Shown here: positions 50,732-59,809 of the stretch, one piece after another
How positions within the stretch are numbered: position 1 is the first letter of the stretch
Layout: each line of letters begins with the position of its first letter
NCBI RefSeq assembly: GCF_024733555.1
Contig: NZ_JANIOF010000005.1
Location: 186,001 to 250,000 of the forward strand
Direction of reading: 5' to 3'
Origin: Paenibacillus sp. SC116
GTDB lineage: Bacteria; Bacillota; Bacilli; Paenibacillales; Paenibacillaceae
DNA length: 64,000 nt
Translations under genes and position numbers: made by a program
Notes under the pieces: generated by a model
The model's input: the letters and a program-made list of their open reading frames with translations, nothing else
Databases searched by the model: none
What the model was told of the DNA's origin: nothing

Positions 50732-50823
50732 GCCGGCCACCTCCAGAAGTCTGACGACGTTGTATTCTGCATGTTGCGCTACATCTGGCCTTTCACAACC
50801 TGCTGTTCGCAGCGCAGTGATAC

Positions 50824-50831
50824 ATTGTATG
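50824..50831 (-). promoter_or_regulatory. Possible sigma-E/sigma-K type -10 box of sigK
   Basis: On the minus strand CATACAAT matches the -10 consensus of sigma-E and nearly that of sigma-K. It is 93 bases before the start. No convincing -35 box was found at the usual distance, so the call is weak. Mother-cell control of sigK by sigma-E and itself is established in Bacillus. Confidence 0.35.
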
Positions 50832-51083
50832 TGGGCACCCGCCTAGTCGTGCATGTACGGTTGGATTCAATGTAGAAAATGATGTTGAGAGGGCTCAAAA
50901 GTACTTACTTTACATTTTTGAATATTTCATTTGCTTTTTCATTCTTGGATTCCAACAAAAACTTGCTGACGCCACATTTTATTCCCTTCTAATGTTTTAT
51001 TGTGCCTGTCATAATTCAAGTTACCCTCCATATAAATGAACAACGACAAGGAACACGAGTTGTTTAATAAAGGAGACATGAAC
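50832..51083. other. Intergenic region between sigK and the chitinase gene
   Basis: A gene-free, AT-rich stretch shared by two divergent genes. It must hold the chitinase promoter, but no unique sigma-A match stands out; TTGCTG near 50969 with TCTAAT 19 bases later is the best pair. No repeats or RNA structure were seen. Confidence 0.4.
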
Positions 51084-52322
51084 ATGCGCAATATTATGTA
51101 TCCGCTTACAAGCAAACGATGCCAGCAAGCTGTTGCATTGACATTGGCTGTCACCCTATCCGCAATTCCTTTAGGAGCAACAACAGCATCTGCACAAGAA
51201 AGTTTCGGTTGCGTCAATGAAAAGACCATTCAACATGAACAGTCTCTAAGCAGCAAACTGGCCGTCGGAGAGAGCCGCATTTTGAACAAACAACAAATTC
51301 AAATGTTATGGGAAGGCATCGATGAGGATTTTTCTCCATCCAATGCGGTCGATGCTGTTCAAGCAGCACTGCCTAAGAAGGAATATGAAACGTTATTCCC
51401 TAATCGGCTCGGCTCAGCACAATGGCACCATTTTAACAAAACAAAAAAAGATTATAACGACCAACAAGGCGACTACTATTCGTATGATAATTTAATCGGC
51501 GCTGTACGATTAGTAGCCAACATTAAATACAAAGTCAACTTTCGGGAAGGAAGTCCATCTGCACAAGAAATTTATCGACTCGATAAAAAAGGAAAAACGG
51601 AAACTCTCATCGTTCGTTCAACGGATTTCAATTCGGCTGAAAATAAAACCAAAGCTGTTATTACTCAAATCGTGGACTTTGGCAGCTTCTTAAACGAAGG
51701 ACTGGAGAAGGATCGCAAACGAGATTTAGCTGCGCTGTTAGCCAATCTCTCACATGAAACAGGCGGTGGTTGGGATAAGGCACCTGGGGGCGAACTCCGT
51801 TGGGGACTGTATTGGAATGAAAATATCGCAGGCAGAACCGGGCAAAACAAGTCCAACTTCGTAGACCCTGCCAGCAGCAAAGAGTTCCCCGGCTTCCCAG
51901 ATAAGCGCTACTACGGGCGTGGTCCGATTATGCTTAGTTGGAACTTCAACTATGGACTGATGAGCGCAATCATATACGGAGATAAAAACGTACTGCTAAA
52001 AAATCCTGAATCAATCGTGGCAGATGGAAAGCTTGGATTTGCAACCGCGATTCTGTTCTGGATGACTCCACAAGCGCCAAAACCTTCTGCGCATGACGTC
52101 ATGATCGGCAGGTGGAAGCCTTCAGCTGATCAGATTACCAAAGGGCTGCATCCTGCTGGATTCGGCGTCAGCATCATGGTGCTTAACGGCTTAGAAGCCA
52201 ATCTGGATGAAACAAACGGCGCCATTAAGCGGCGCGCAGGACATTATCGAGATATAACGAGCAGAATGGGGATAGATGTCTCAGCTGAGAAAGTCGATAC
52301 GCTAGGCATGAAGCCGTTTTAG
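51084..52322 (+). CDS. Secreted GH19 family chitinase
   Basis: A 412-residue exported enzyme that cuts chitin by an inverting mechanism. The signal peptide (basic start, hydrophobic QAVALTLAVTLSAIPLGA, cleavage after TASA near residue 37) is clear. The GH19 core shows the catalytic Glu in LLANLSHETGGGWD, the conserved KRYYGRGPIMLSWNFNYG, and the later DVMIGRWKPS and GFGVSIMVLNG segments. No separate chitin-binding domain is seen. The frame opens 16 codons earlier, but AAAGGAG eight bases before the ATG at 51084 fixes the start. It is a single gene on the plus strand after sigK. Family GH19 is best known from plants and actinobacteria, so acquisition by transfer is possible. The YdjC-type deacetylase and sugar symporter at 1-3 kb could handle its products. 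Confidence 0.88.
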   Translation: MRNIMYPLTSKRCQQAVALTLAVTLSAIPLGATTASAQESFGCVNEKTIQHEQSLSSKLAVGESRILNKQQIQMLWEGIDEDFSPSNAVDAVQAALPKKEYETLFPNRLGSAQWHHFNKTKKDYNDQQGDYYSYDNLIGAVRLVANIKYKVNFREGSPSAQEIYRLDKKGKTETLIVRSTDFNSAENKTKAVITQIVDFGSFLNEGLEKDRKRDLAALLANLSHETGGGWDKAPGGELRWGLYWNENIAGRTGQNKSNFVDPASSKEFPGFPDKRYYGRGPIMLSWNFNYGLMSAIIYGDKNVLLKNPESIVADGKLGFATAILFWMTPQAPKPSAHDVMIGRWKPSADQITKGLHPAGFGVSIMVLNGLEANLDETNGAIKRRAGHYRDITSRMGIDVSAEKVDTLGMKPF

Positions 52323-52427
52323 ATGAATTTAGATCCTATCTACACCGATAAAGAAGGGATTGAAATAGCACTCGTCGACATAGACAGATAAAGTAAGCGC
52401 ATGGATGAAAAATCGAATGCTAACAAA

Positions 52428-52478
52428 TAAAAGCATCTCCTACTGCTATCTACTATAAGATAGCGCTGAGATGCTTTT
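52428..52478. terminator. Bidirectional terminator between the chitinase and lactonase genes
   Basis: AAAAGCATCTC pairs with GAGATGCTTTT, with inner GCTATCT/AGATAGC pairing. It serves both convergent genes. Confidence 0.9.
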
Positions 52479-52573
52479 ATACATCTTTTTACACACTTTC
52501 AAAAAAATCCGTTCTCACAGCACCGCTCATAAACCTAAAGCCTTCTTGCTTAATCATTAACGGATAATTCGCA

Positions 52574-53620
52574 CTATTCCACTTCCAACACCTTCACACA
52601 CACCGGCTTGTATAACTCCATCTTCTTGCCCGTATATACCGGAATACCATCCTTCAATTCAAAGAGTGTTACAGAATCAGAATCCTGATTCGCCACCAGC
52701 AAGCAGCGATCATCTGGCGTGATAACAAAGTTGCGCGGCATAGCTCCTTCCACGGAAACATGCCCCACCTGAATCAACGTTCCATCGTGCTGAATTCGGT
52801 ATACTGCCAAACTATCATGTCCGCGATTGGAACCGTATAAATAAGCCCCAGCAGCGTCAATATGAATATCCGCACTGATTGTAGGCTTATCGAATCCTTC
52901 TGGAAGAGTTGTAACACGCTGAATCTCTCGTAAGGATCCATTTTCACGATCATAACGATATGCTGTAATCGTTGAGCTTAATTCTTCAATAATGTATAGC
53001 CACGGCTCATGCGGATGGAATACAGCATGGCGTGGACCAGCCCCTGGGCTTGTTGGTATGACATTCTGCTGCTGCAGCTTGCCGTTGACTGTATCCAACT
53101 TGTATATATACAACCGATCACAACCTAAGTCAGGCACAACCCAAAACGGAGTATTAGGCATATTAAAAATAGAATGCGGATGCGGTGCCTCTTGTCTATC
53201 TTGATGCACACTGCTGCCTTCATGATGCAGCTGATCGCTCATCTCCCCTATAGCTCCATGCTCATCAATAGGAAATACAGACACATTCCCGCTCGTATAA
53301 TTCACCGCTAACAACCAAACGCCCGTCGCATCTATACTAATATGACATGGGTGATCGCCATTCGTCTTCTGCCTGCTCAGCTCCTTCAGCGTAAGCAATT
53401 GCGAATCGAGTTGGTATGAAACAACTTCTCCGTCCATCGTTTCACTAGCTGCAAACAGTAGATTTCGCTTTCCATCAATCGCTAAGAATGACGGACTATG
53501 AATGCCTGACACACCCGCAATCTTCTCCAAACTGCATGTCTTGCTGTCTAAGGACAATATATGAATACCTTCCTGATCCGCCGAACCGTAAGTACCTGTA
53601 AAAATCCAATACACGCTCAC
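52574..53620 (-). CDS. pgl: Lactonase family beta-propeller (6-phosphogluconolactonase-like)
   Basis: A 348-residue seven-bladed beta-propeller of the YbhE/Pgl family, which hydrolyses 6-phosphogluconolactone in the pentose phosphate pathway. Typical segments are WIFTGTYGSADQEGIHIL at the start, ATGVWLLAVNYTSGNVSVFP, GAGPRHAVFHPHEPWLYIIEE and GAYLYGSNRGHDSLAVYRI. The start is GTG with GGGAG eight bases before. It is a single gene; the reaction is assigned by family only, and other lactones could be the substrate. Confidence 0.87.
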   Translation of the reverse strand: MSVYWIFTGTYGSADQEGIHILSLDSKTCSLEKIAGVSGIHSPSFLAIDGKRNLLFAASETMDGEVVSYQLDSQLLTLKELSRQKTNGDHPCHISIDATGVWLLAVNYTSGNVSVFPIDEHGAIGEMSDQLHHEGSSVHQDRQEAPHPHSIFNMPNTPFWVVPDLGCDRLYIYKLDTVNGKLQQQNVIPTSPGAGPRHAVFHPHEPWLYIIEELSSTITAYRYDRENGSLREIQRVTTLPEGFDKPTISADIHIDAAGAYLYGSNRGHDSLAVYRIQHDGTLIQVGHVSVEGAMPRNFVITPDDRCLLVANQDSDSVTLFELKDGIPVYTGKKMELYKPVCVKVLEVE

Positions 53621-53712
53621 GAAAACAGCTCCCTTCTTCTAACAAAACATTCTTGATAGGTTATTCCTACCAATTATAGTAACACCAACACTTTTTCTGC
53701 AACTCCATATAG

Positions 53713-53754
53713 CAAAAAGCGCCCTCTTCCTGCAGCACACAGAAAAAGAGCGCT
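53713..53754 (-). terminator. Terminator after the GGDEF-EAL gene
   Basis: On the minus strand AGCGCTCTT pairs with AAGAGGGCGCT around a 17-base loop and is followed by TTTTTG. Confidence 0.8.
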
Positions 53755-53822
53755 ATTTTCATTTCTAGTATTTCAAATCTAAACGGAGGAACTATTAACT
53801 CCTGTTCAGCTATAGCAAATTA

Positions 53823-56291
53823 TTAATATTCAGCAGCTCCGACTTTTCCATCCTGTTTACACTTACCCAGAAACATCTGCTGCAGCTCTTTCGCAGGCAA
53901 CGGACGGCTGAAATAATAGCCTTGGATATCATCGCAGCCGCTCTCCTTTAGAAAGGCGAGCTGTTCTGCTGTCTCTACACCCTCTGCGATAACGTTCATT
54001 TTCAGATGATGGGCCATCGAAATAATTGTCGCCACAATCGCTTTATCACTCTCACTATTCGTTAGATCTCGAATGAAAGATTGATCGATTTTAAGCTTGC
54101 CAATTGGGAACATCTTCAAGTAGTTGAGCGAACTATAACCTGTTCCGAAATCGTCCATGCTTATACGGACCCCAAGGTCTTTAAGCTCTTGCAGCGTAGA
54201 CGTAGATCGGCAAATATCCATCATCATGCTTTCTGTAATTTCCAGCTCTAAATACTTCGCTTCCAAGCCAACTTCCAACAAAATCTGCTCTACCTTTTGA
54301 GCCAAATTGTTCTGATGGAACTGCTGCGTGGACAAATTAACAGATACCGGGATGTACAATTCCCACTCCTGCTGCCATTTTCGCATTTGCAGACACGCTT
54401 GCCGCATAACCCATTCGCTAATTTCAATAATGAGTCCTGACTCCTCAGCGATAGGGATAAAAATAGATGGTGAAATAATGCCTCTATTCGGATGATTCCA
54501 ACGGAGCAGCGCTTCGATACCAATCAATGAACTATTATGTGCATGAATTTGGGGCTGATAATAAATGATTAATTCATCGCGCTGAATCGCTTTACGCAAG
54601 TCTGCTTCCAATTCAATTCTCTCCAATAAGTGAGCATCTAAATGATCGGAATAATATTGGTAGTCGTTCTTTCCATTTTTCTTCACTTCGTACATAGCCG
54701 TATCTGCATTTTTCATCAATTCAGCAGACTCTGTTCCATGTTCTGGGTAAATAGCTATTCCGATAGAAGCGCTAATATAAAAATCATTATCCTTTAAATG
54801 ATACGGAAGCTGAGCTTCCTTCAGCATACGGCTTGCAATCTCCGATGAGATAGATTCAATTTGTGATCTACTGCCAAAGCAGACCACCGTGAACTCGTCT
54901 CCCCCCATCCTAGCAATCGTTGCCTCATAGCCGCTAATGGCATCATGCAAACGCTGCGTGACCATTTGTAACAAACGATCTCCATAAGCATGTCCTAACG
55001 AATCATTAATTATTTTAAACCTGTCAATGTCCATCACCATGACAGAGAAGGTGTGATCGGAACTTTTGTACTTTTCAATCGCTTGTACGACCACTTGATC
55101 AAACTTCCGGCGATTCGGCAGTCCAGTCAGCTCATCATGAAACGCCATATGGCGAATTTTTTGTTCTGCTTTCTTCTCTCTCGTAATATCTTTGGCAATC
55201 ACATAATGACCTACAATTTTACCTTCAACATGAACGGGAACATTAATGACGCTCACATTCACGAGACTACCATTTTGATGAATGATAGCTGTCTCATAAC
55301 TAATCGTCTTGCCCCGGAACGAACGTAAAAACAGTCTCTTCGTGCGCTTTCGCTCTTCTTCCACAATAATGGGCGCAATATCCATAATGGAGCGATTATG
55401 AAAATAAACTCCGTCTATGCCTGTAATCTTAATAGCAGCAGGATTAAAGCCAATAATTCGACCGCTCAGACTAACAGAGAGAATGCCATCACGATTGTTT
55501 TCGTACAGAGACCGATACCATTTTTCATTTTTCTTAATATGTGAATCCTTGCGAGATAATCGCTTATCAACAAATATACCAATTAAAGACAACCCTAACG
55601 TCAGCATCGTTCCAGCCGTAATGACATAACCAAGCAGTCGCTGATCAAGTGACATGCCTGCAACTGTTGACTTTTCATCGACCAAATGGAATTGTGCCGC
55701 TTCCATCCCCGTGTAATGCATCCCTACAATTGCCACACCCATTATGACTCCGCTGCCGAGCTTCTTGCTCACACCGTTCTGTTCACTTTCTTTACGAAAA
55801 TAAAAAGCTAACCATAACGCTGCAATTGAGGCCACGATTGCAATTAATATCGATACCGAGAACATGATAGGTTCATAAGTTATATCAATAAGCATCGCTT
55901 CCATACCAACATAATGCATCGCAGATATGCCAGTCGCCAACAAGGAAGAACCGACCAATAGTTGTCTGAACTTAAGCTGCTTGCGCCCCACTACATACAA
56001 CGCAACAAACGAGGCTGCGATTGCAATAATAACAGAAAGAATAACAATGAATAAATCATAGGAAACTGGCACCGGAAGCGAAAAAGCTAACATGCCGACA
56101 AAATGCATCGACCATATACCCATCCCCATAGAAGCAGCACCAAGTATGAGCCATCTTGTACGATTTTTCCCACTTGTCATTGCAACACGACCAGCTAAAT
56201 CCAATGTAGTATAGGAAGCAGCAACCGCTATGATCAATGATAAAATGACAAGCAGCGCGTCATAGGTACCGTGCATATGATGATGTTCCAT
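53823..56291 (-). CDS. Cyclic-di-GMP signalling protein: MHYT-PAS-GGDEF-EAL
   Basis: An 822-residue membrane protein. The N-terminal MHYT domain has seven membrane helices with the repeats IWSMHFVGMLAF, SAMHYVGMEAM and VGMHYTGMEAA, thought to bind copper and sense oxygen, CO or NO. A PAS domain follows (WYRSLYENNRDGILSVSL), then a diguanylate cyclase domain with the intact active site ARMGGDEFTVV, and an EAL phosphodiesterase domain with IGIEALLRWNHP, ESMMM and MDDFGTGYSSLNYLK. Both catalytic sites look complete, so the protein may make or destroy cyclic-di-GMP according to its signal. GAGGGG precedes ATG. Single gene with its own terminator. Confidence 0.95.
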   Translation of the reverse strand: MEHHHMHGTYDALLVILSLIIAVAASYTTLDLAGRVAMTSGKNRTRWLILGAASMGMGIWSMHFVGMLAFSLPVPVSYDLFIVILSVIIAIAASFVALYVVGRKQLKFRQLLVGSSLLATGISAMHYVGMEAMLIDITYEPIMFSVSILIAIVASIAALWLAFYFRKESEQNGVSKKLGSGVIMGVAIVGMHYTGMEAAQFHLVDEKSTVAGMSLDQRLLGYVITAGTMLTLGLSLIGIFVDKRLSRKDSHIKKNEKWYRSLYENNRDGILSVSLSGRIIGFNPAAIKITGIDGVYFHNRSIMDIAPIIVEEERKRTKRLFLRSFRGKTISYETAIIHQNGSLVNVSVINVPVHVEGKIVGHYVIAKDITREKKAEQKIRHMAFHDELTGLPNRRKFDQVVVQAIEKYKSSDHTFSVMVMDIDRFKIINDSLGHAYGDRLLQMVTQRLHDAISGYEATIARMGGDEFTVVCFGSRSQIESISSEIASRMLKEAQLPYHLKDNDFYISASIGIAIYPEHGTESAELMKNADTAMYEVKKNGKNDYQYYSDHLDAHLLERIELEADLRKAIQRDELIIYYQPQIHAHNSSLIGIEALLRWNHPNRGIISPSIFIPIAEESGLIIEISEWVMRQACLQMRKWQQEWELYIPVSVNLSTQQFHQNNLAQKVEQILLEVGLEAKYLELEITESMMMDICRSTSTLQELKDLGVRISMDDFGTGYSSLNYLKMFPIGKLKIDQSFIRDLTNSESDKAIVATIISMAHHLKMNVIAEGVETAEQLAFLKESGCDDIQGYYFSRPLPAKELQQMFLGKCKQDGKVGAAEY

Positions 56292-56620
56292 CCATTCCCC
56301 TCTTCTCTATCTGGTGTACTGGTATGTATACAATTTCATAAGAACATGTATTCATATTGATTTTACCGTTACTCACCTTCCAACTATTTTCATGCTACGA
56401 ACTATAATAGCATTACCTTTTATTCTCGCATATTTTCGACAAAATGAGTAACCCTTTTTGTGCAATTTACAGAAAAAAACAGAATCTAAAGCCCTATATT
56501 AAATAGGAGAATATTCTTATTCCAAAAACACAACAAATACTTTATTACCACAACACTTTACTATAATGCAGAACATGAGCAGCAATTTCACCAGTCATTT
56601 TGAATGCAACTAAATACTCA
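56292..56620. other. AT-rich intergenic region between divergent genes
   Basis: No gene, repeat or RNA structure is visible in this stretch. It must carry the promoter of the GGDEF-EAL gene, but no unique match was found. The promoter of the MBL-fold gene lies just to its right. Confidence 0.5.
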
Positions 56621-56649
56621 TTGACTTTTTATTTAATTTGTGTTATATT
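56621..56649 (+). promoter_or_regulatory. Sigma-A promoter of the MBL-fold hydrolase gene
   Basis: TTGACT (56621-56626) and TATATT (56644-56649) are 17 bases apart in very AT-rich sequence, about 80 bases before the start. Confidence 0.65.
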
Positions 56650-56731
56650 AATAATTTATGTTTACATTTAAAATCCCCTTTAGTATACTATCATCTTGCA
56701 CGAAGCTGACATTGAAAGGGGATAGGATAAC

Positions 56732-57496
56732 ATGAAGGCAGCAAAGAACGTTGAAATTGAAATGCTCACTCTTTCCGCTTCTATGATGGGTAAAGTAGAA
56801 ACCATCTATCCTACACTGCTGTGGGACGAAAAGAATTTGTTGCTCGTGGATGCAGGATATCCTGGACAGTTACCACTGCTTGAAGAGGCGTTACGCAAAT
56901 TAGGAAAGTCTACAAAGCAAATTACGAACATTATTATTACCCACCAAGACATGGATCATATCGGCAGTTTACCGGATATTGTTAAGGAGTCCGAACTGGA
57001 TATAGAAGTGTTATCCAGCCCCGTTGAGATGCCTTACATACAAGGTGATAAAACGTTATTAAAACTGACACCCGAAGCGATTAAACAGGCCGAAGCCTCA
57101 CTCCCTCCACAGCTGCCTGAGCAATGGAGATCCGCATTTTTGTTCTTGCTTAACAATCCTCCCCGTGCACATGTTCATCGAACCTTGCAAGATGGTGAAC
57201 AACTCTCTTATTGTGGAGGACTTACCGTTATACCTACACCAGGACATACACCCGGACATATCAGCCTATATCATCAATCTAGCAAAACGCTTATCGCAGG
57301 TGACGCAATGGTCGTAGCAGAAGGACAATTATTCGGTCCAGATGCGATGCATACGCTTGATTTACGTACAGCCTACAACTCCCTACATCAACTTGCACAA
57401 TATGATATTGATACCGTCATATGCTATCACGGCGGTATGTATACAGGAGATGCTAATCAACGCATTGCAGAACTTACCCGTGAGAATACCCCTTAA
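56732..57496 (+). CDS. MBL-fold metallo-hydrolase
   Basis: A 254-residue metallo-beta-lactamase-fold enzyme. The metal motif is ITHQDMDHIGSLPD (HxDxDH form), with the later ligands in IPTPGHTPGHISLYH, IAGDAMVV and CYHGG. The HxDMDH form with the extra helical insertion at 110-150 is typical of the glyoxalase II/quorum-quenching side of the superfamily. GAAAGGGGA precedes ATG. It is a single gene. The substrate is unknown; detoxification of a thioester or lactone is possible. Confidence 0.88.
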   Translation: MKAAKNVEIEMLTLSASMMGKVETIYPTLLWDEKNLLLVDAGYPGQLPLLEEALRKLGKSTKQITNIIITHQDMDHIGSLPDIVKESELDIEVLSSPVEMPYIQGDKTLLKLTPEAIKQAEASLPPQLPEQWRSAFLFLLNNPPRAHVHRTLQDGEQLSYCGGLTVIPTPGHTPGHISLYHQSSKTLIAGDAMVVAEGQLFGPDAMHTLDLRTAYNSLHQLAQYDIDTVICYHGGMYTGDANQRIAELTRENTP

Positions 57497-57558
57497 GTGT
57501 CTTACTATTAACTCGTCATCGTTCTATTTATTTCTGTAGCTTTCTTCTACAATCACAA

Positions 57559-57596
57559 CTGCCCGATAGCTGGCATGAGAACCAACTATCGGGCAG
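57559..57596 (+). terminator. Hairpin after the MBL-fold gene
   Basis: CTGCCCGATAG and CTATCGGGCAG form a perfect 11-bp stem with a 16-base loop. The trailing TTCATTT is a poor T-run, but the place and strength fit a terminator. Confidence 0.65.
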
Positions 57597-57681
57597 CTTC
57601 ATTTACCATTCTGTTTTTACATCGTACTTCTGATACTACATAGCACACTCAACTTATTCATCAACTGATTTTTCTCTATAC

Positions 57682-57739
57682 AAAAAAAGCCCTGTAAGGG
57701 GCAAAATGACGGTTTACCCATCACCCGCTCCTTACAGGG
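57682..57739 (-). terminator. Terminator after the serine hydrolase gene
   Basis: On the minus strand CCCTGTAAGG pairs with CCTTACAGGG and is followed by CTTTTTTTG. Confidence 0.93.
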
Positions 57740-57763
57740 TATTTAATAACAGACTATTTACTG

Positions 57764-59200
57764 TTATTCATTCAATAGCTTTTCTATCATTCGAATCCCT
57801 TCTTCATGTGAAGGGTCTAGTTCAACAGATCGCTGATAATGCTCCAATGCAAGCTGCTTATCCTTACGCATCAGAAGCATTTCCCCCATACTGTCATGCA
57901 AGTTAGAAGACTCCGGATACTGGGCCAATGAAATGCTCAACATATCAATCGCATCATTCAACCGACCTGCTCTCATAAGCTCATAAGCTACATGGTTGAA
58001 TTCCCCTTCGATGAGCAAATACGGCTCCAGCCCTTCCGATTGGATCGCATGATAGCTATCCCATGCCTTTGCTATTCCATCATTAATGATCGTCTTAGCC
58101 ATCAAACGAGCAAGTGACTGCTTCGTATACGGAACTTCTTCTCCTAGCAGAACATCCATTATACTTGCATACAGAATTTGCATGCCAATGTAATCCGAAT
58201 TTATCATAAGAACAACCGCTGCGCCAAGATCAGGCATAACAATGAAATTGCTTCTAAACCCTGTGTCCCGTCCGCTGTGTGTAAACACGCGATGGCCTTT
58301 ATATTCGCCAAAATACCAACCTAGACACATCTCATTGAATATGCCACCCATACCTGTCGGAGCATGGCTCTGCCACATCGTATGATAACTTGTCGGTTCC
58401 AGAATCCGAGCACCATCCAAACTACCATGTTGCAAATGAGCTAATGCATATCGACACATCTCTATTGGATTAGAGATAAGGGTAGAGCTTGGACCATGCG
58501 AACGGTTATAAGGGAATACATGACTAACTATCGACGTGTAGCCTTCTTCAATACCTAGAACATGAGGCGTAACAAGCATCTCATGCGGCACAGACAACTT
58601 CAAAAAGTGACTATCATTCATACCGAGAACATCAAGAATATGATCCTTCATATACTGCTCGAAAGACTTGCCTGAAACCTTATGAATGACATCGCCTAAT
58701 ACTTCATATGCCATATTGCTGTAAGCATACTTGGTACCAGGTTCCCACATCAATGAGCGATCACGGACGCTCTTTACATACCGTTCCAGAGCTTCGTCAT
58801 CAAACTGTGGCTTATCCCAGTTAAACTCATCTTCATCTGGCATACCTGATACGTGGCTTAACATTTGTCTGATCGTAATGCGATCATATCGATCATCTTG
58901 AAGCTGGAAATAGGGAAGATACGCTACAACAGATGCGTCCAAGTCCAGCTTTCCTTGCTCCACCAATTGCATAATACCGAGCGATACAAATGTTTTGGAC
59001 ACCGATGCCATATGGAATAAAGAGCGCTCACTCACAGGCTCCTTCGTATCCACATTTTTAACACCAAAGCCTTTTGTGTAAATGGTTTCCTTATTATAGA
59101 CTACGCCTATCGCTAAACCTGGCACTGACTCTTTTACAACAAAATCATTTATTATAAGATCCAAATTATTTATCACGCTTTGCTTATGTTTGTTACTCAT
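57764..59200 (-). CDS. Serine hydrolase (beta-lactamase class C fold) with C-terminal TPR
   Basis: A 478-residue cytoplasmic protein. The penicillin-binding fold has the SxxK motif in FHMASVSKTFVSLG, the YxN motif in KYAYSNMAYEVLG and the third motif region near HRVFTHSGRDTGF. This is the fold of esterases, D-amino-acid peptidases and class C beta-lactamases. After residue 360 come TPR-like helices (NHVAYELMRAGRLNDAIDML, LALEHYQRSVELDPSHEEG). There is no signal peptide, so an esterase or peptidase role inside the cell is more likely than drug resistance. It follows a cupin gene by 26 bases. Confidence 0.88.
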   Translation of the reverse strand: MSNKHKQSVINNLDLIINDFVVKESVPGLAIGVVYNKETIYTKGFGVKNVDTKEPVSERSLFHMASVSKTFVSLGIMQLVEQGKLDLDASVVAYLPYFQLQDDRYDRITIRQMLSHVSGMPDEDEFNWDKPQFDDEALERYVKSVRDRSLMWEPGTKYAYSNMAYEVLGDVIHKVSGKSFEQYMKDHILDVLGMNDSHFLKLSVPHEMLVTPHVLGIEEGYTSIVSHVFPYNRSHGPSSTLISNPIEMCRYALAHLQHGSLDGARILEPTSYHTMWQSHAPTGMGGIFNEMCLGWYFGEYKGHRVFTHSGRDTGFRSNFIVMPDLGAAVVLMINSDYIGMQILYASIMDVLLGEEVPYTKQSLARLMAKTIINDGIAKAWDSYHAIQSEGLEPYLLIEGEFNHVAYELMRAGRLNDAIDMLSISLAQYPESSNLHDSMGEMLLMRKDKQLALEHYQRSVELDPSHEEGIRMIEKLLNE

Positions 59201-59226
59201 CTATAACACCCCACGAATTCATAGAA

Positions 59227-59583
59227 TTAAAGTGCTGACTCGTCTATGAATATGGTGTCTCCGTCCAAGTGTTCGAAACATAGATTCACAGTTCGCTGTA
59301 AAGCACGAGTCCGATGGACAACTCCCTTGGGAATCGTCATCACATCATGAGGCTTTAAGGCAACGGTTGGTCTATCCTGAAAATCAATAAATAGCTCACC
59401 TTCAAGCACGATGAACATTTCATCGCATGTCTCATGATAGTGCCATCGATATTCTCCTGTGATAACAGCGATTCGAAGACAACTTTCATTGACTTTGTTC
59501 AACACGAAGTTCGTATACGTATCTTGGATACTGCTGCTAATCTGATCCAAGTTCATCACTTCTAGCTGCTCATACTTGCACAT
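59227..59583 (-). CDS. Cupin domain protein
   Basis: A 118-residue single cupin barrel. The metal-binding motif 1 is YRWHYHETCDEMFIVLEGEL (HxH and Glu) and motif 2 is PKGVVHRTRA (His). Small cupins often bind a metal and a small ligand or act as simple isomerases. GAGGAGG lies nine bases before ATG. It is the first gene of a two-gene unit with the serine hydrolase. Substrate unknown. Confidence 0.88.
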   Translation of the reverse strand: MCKYEQLEVMNLDQISSSIQDTYTNFVLNKVNESCLRIAVITGEYRWHYHETCDEMFIVLEGELFIDFQDRPTVALKPHDVMTIPKGVVHRTRALQRTVNLCFEHLDGDTIFIDESAL

Positions 59584-59739
59584 TGGTCGTTACCTCCTCT
59601 TAGTTGCACATGTCGCGTACCTCCTTCTATTAGAAATCACCATATTTTCGAGTCACTTTTTCTAATCGCGGGGGTTTTTTTAGGAAAAGTTATCCATAAC
59701 AATGATACCATATTATCCCTTTTAAAAATACATTTTTAT

Positions 59740-59768
59740 AAAAAAAAGCCACACGCATAGCGTATGGC
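59740..59768 (-). terminator. Terminator after the oligoendopeptidase gene
   Basis: On the minus strand GCCATACGC - TAT - GCGTGTGGC with one G-U pair is followed by TTTTTTTT. Confidence 0.93.
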
Positions 59769-59809
59769 CTCGTTATCAATTTCTCTTAGTAATGGAACGC
59801 TTGTTAATT

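Noticed and set aside
57764-59200. Serine hydrolase as an antibiotic-resistance beta-lactamase
   Set aside because: No signal peptide and a TPR tail; an intracellular esterase or peptidase is more likely.
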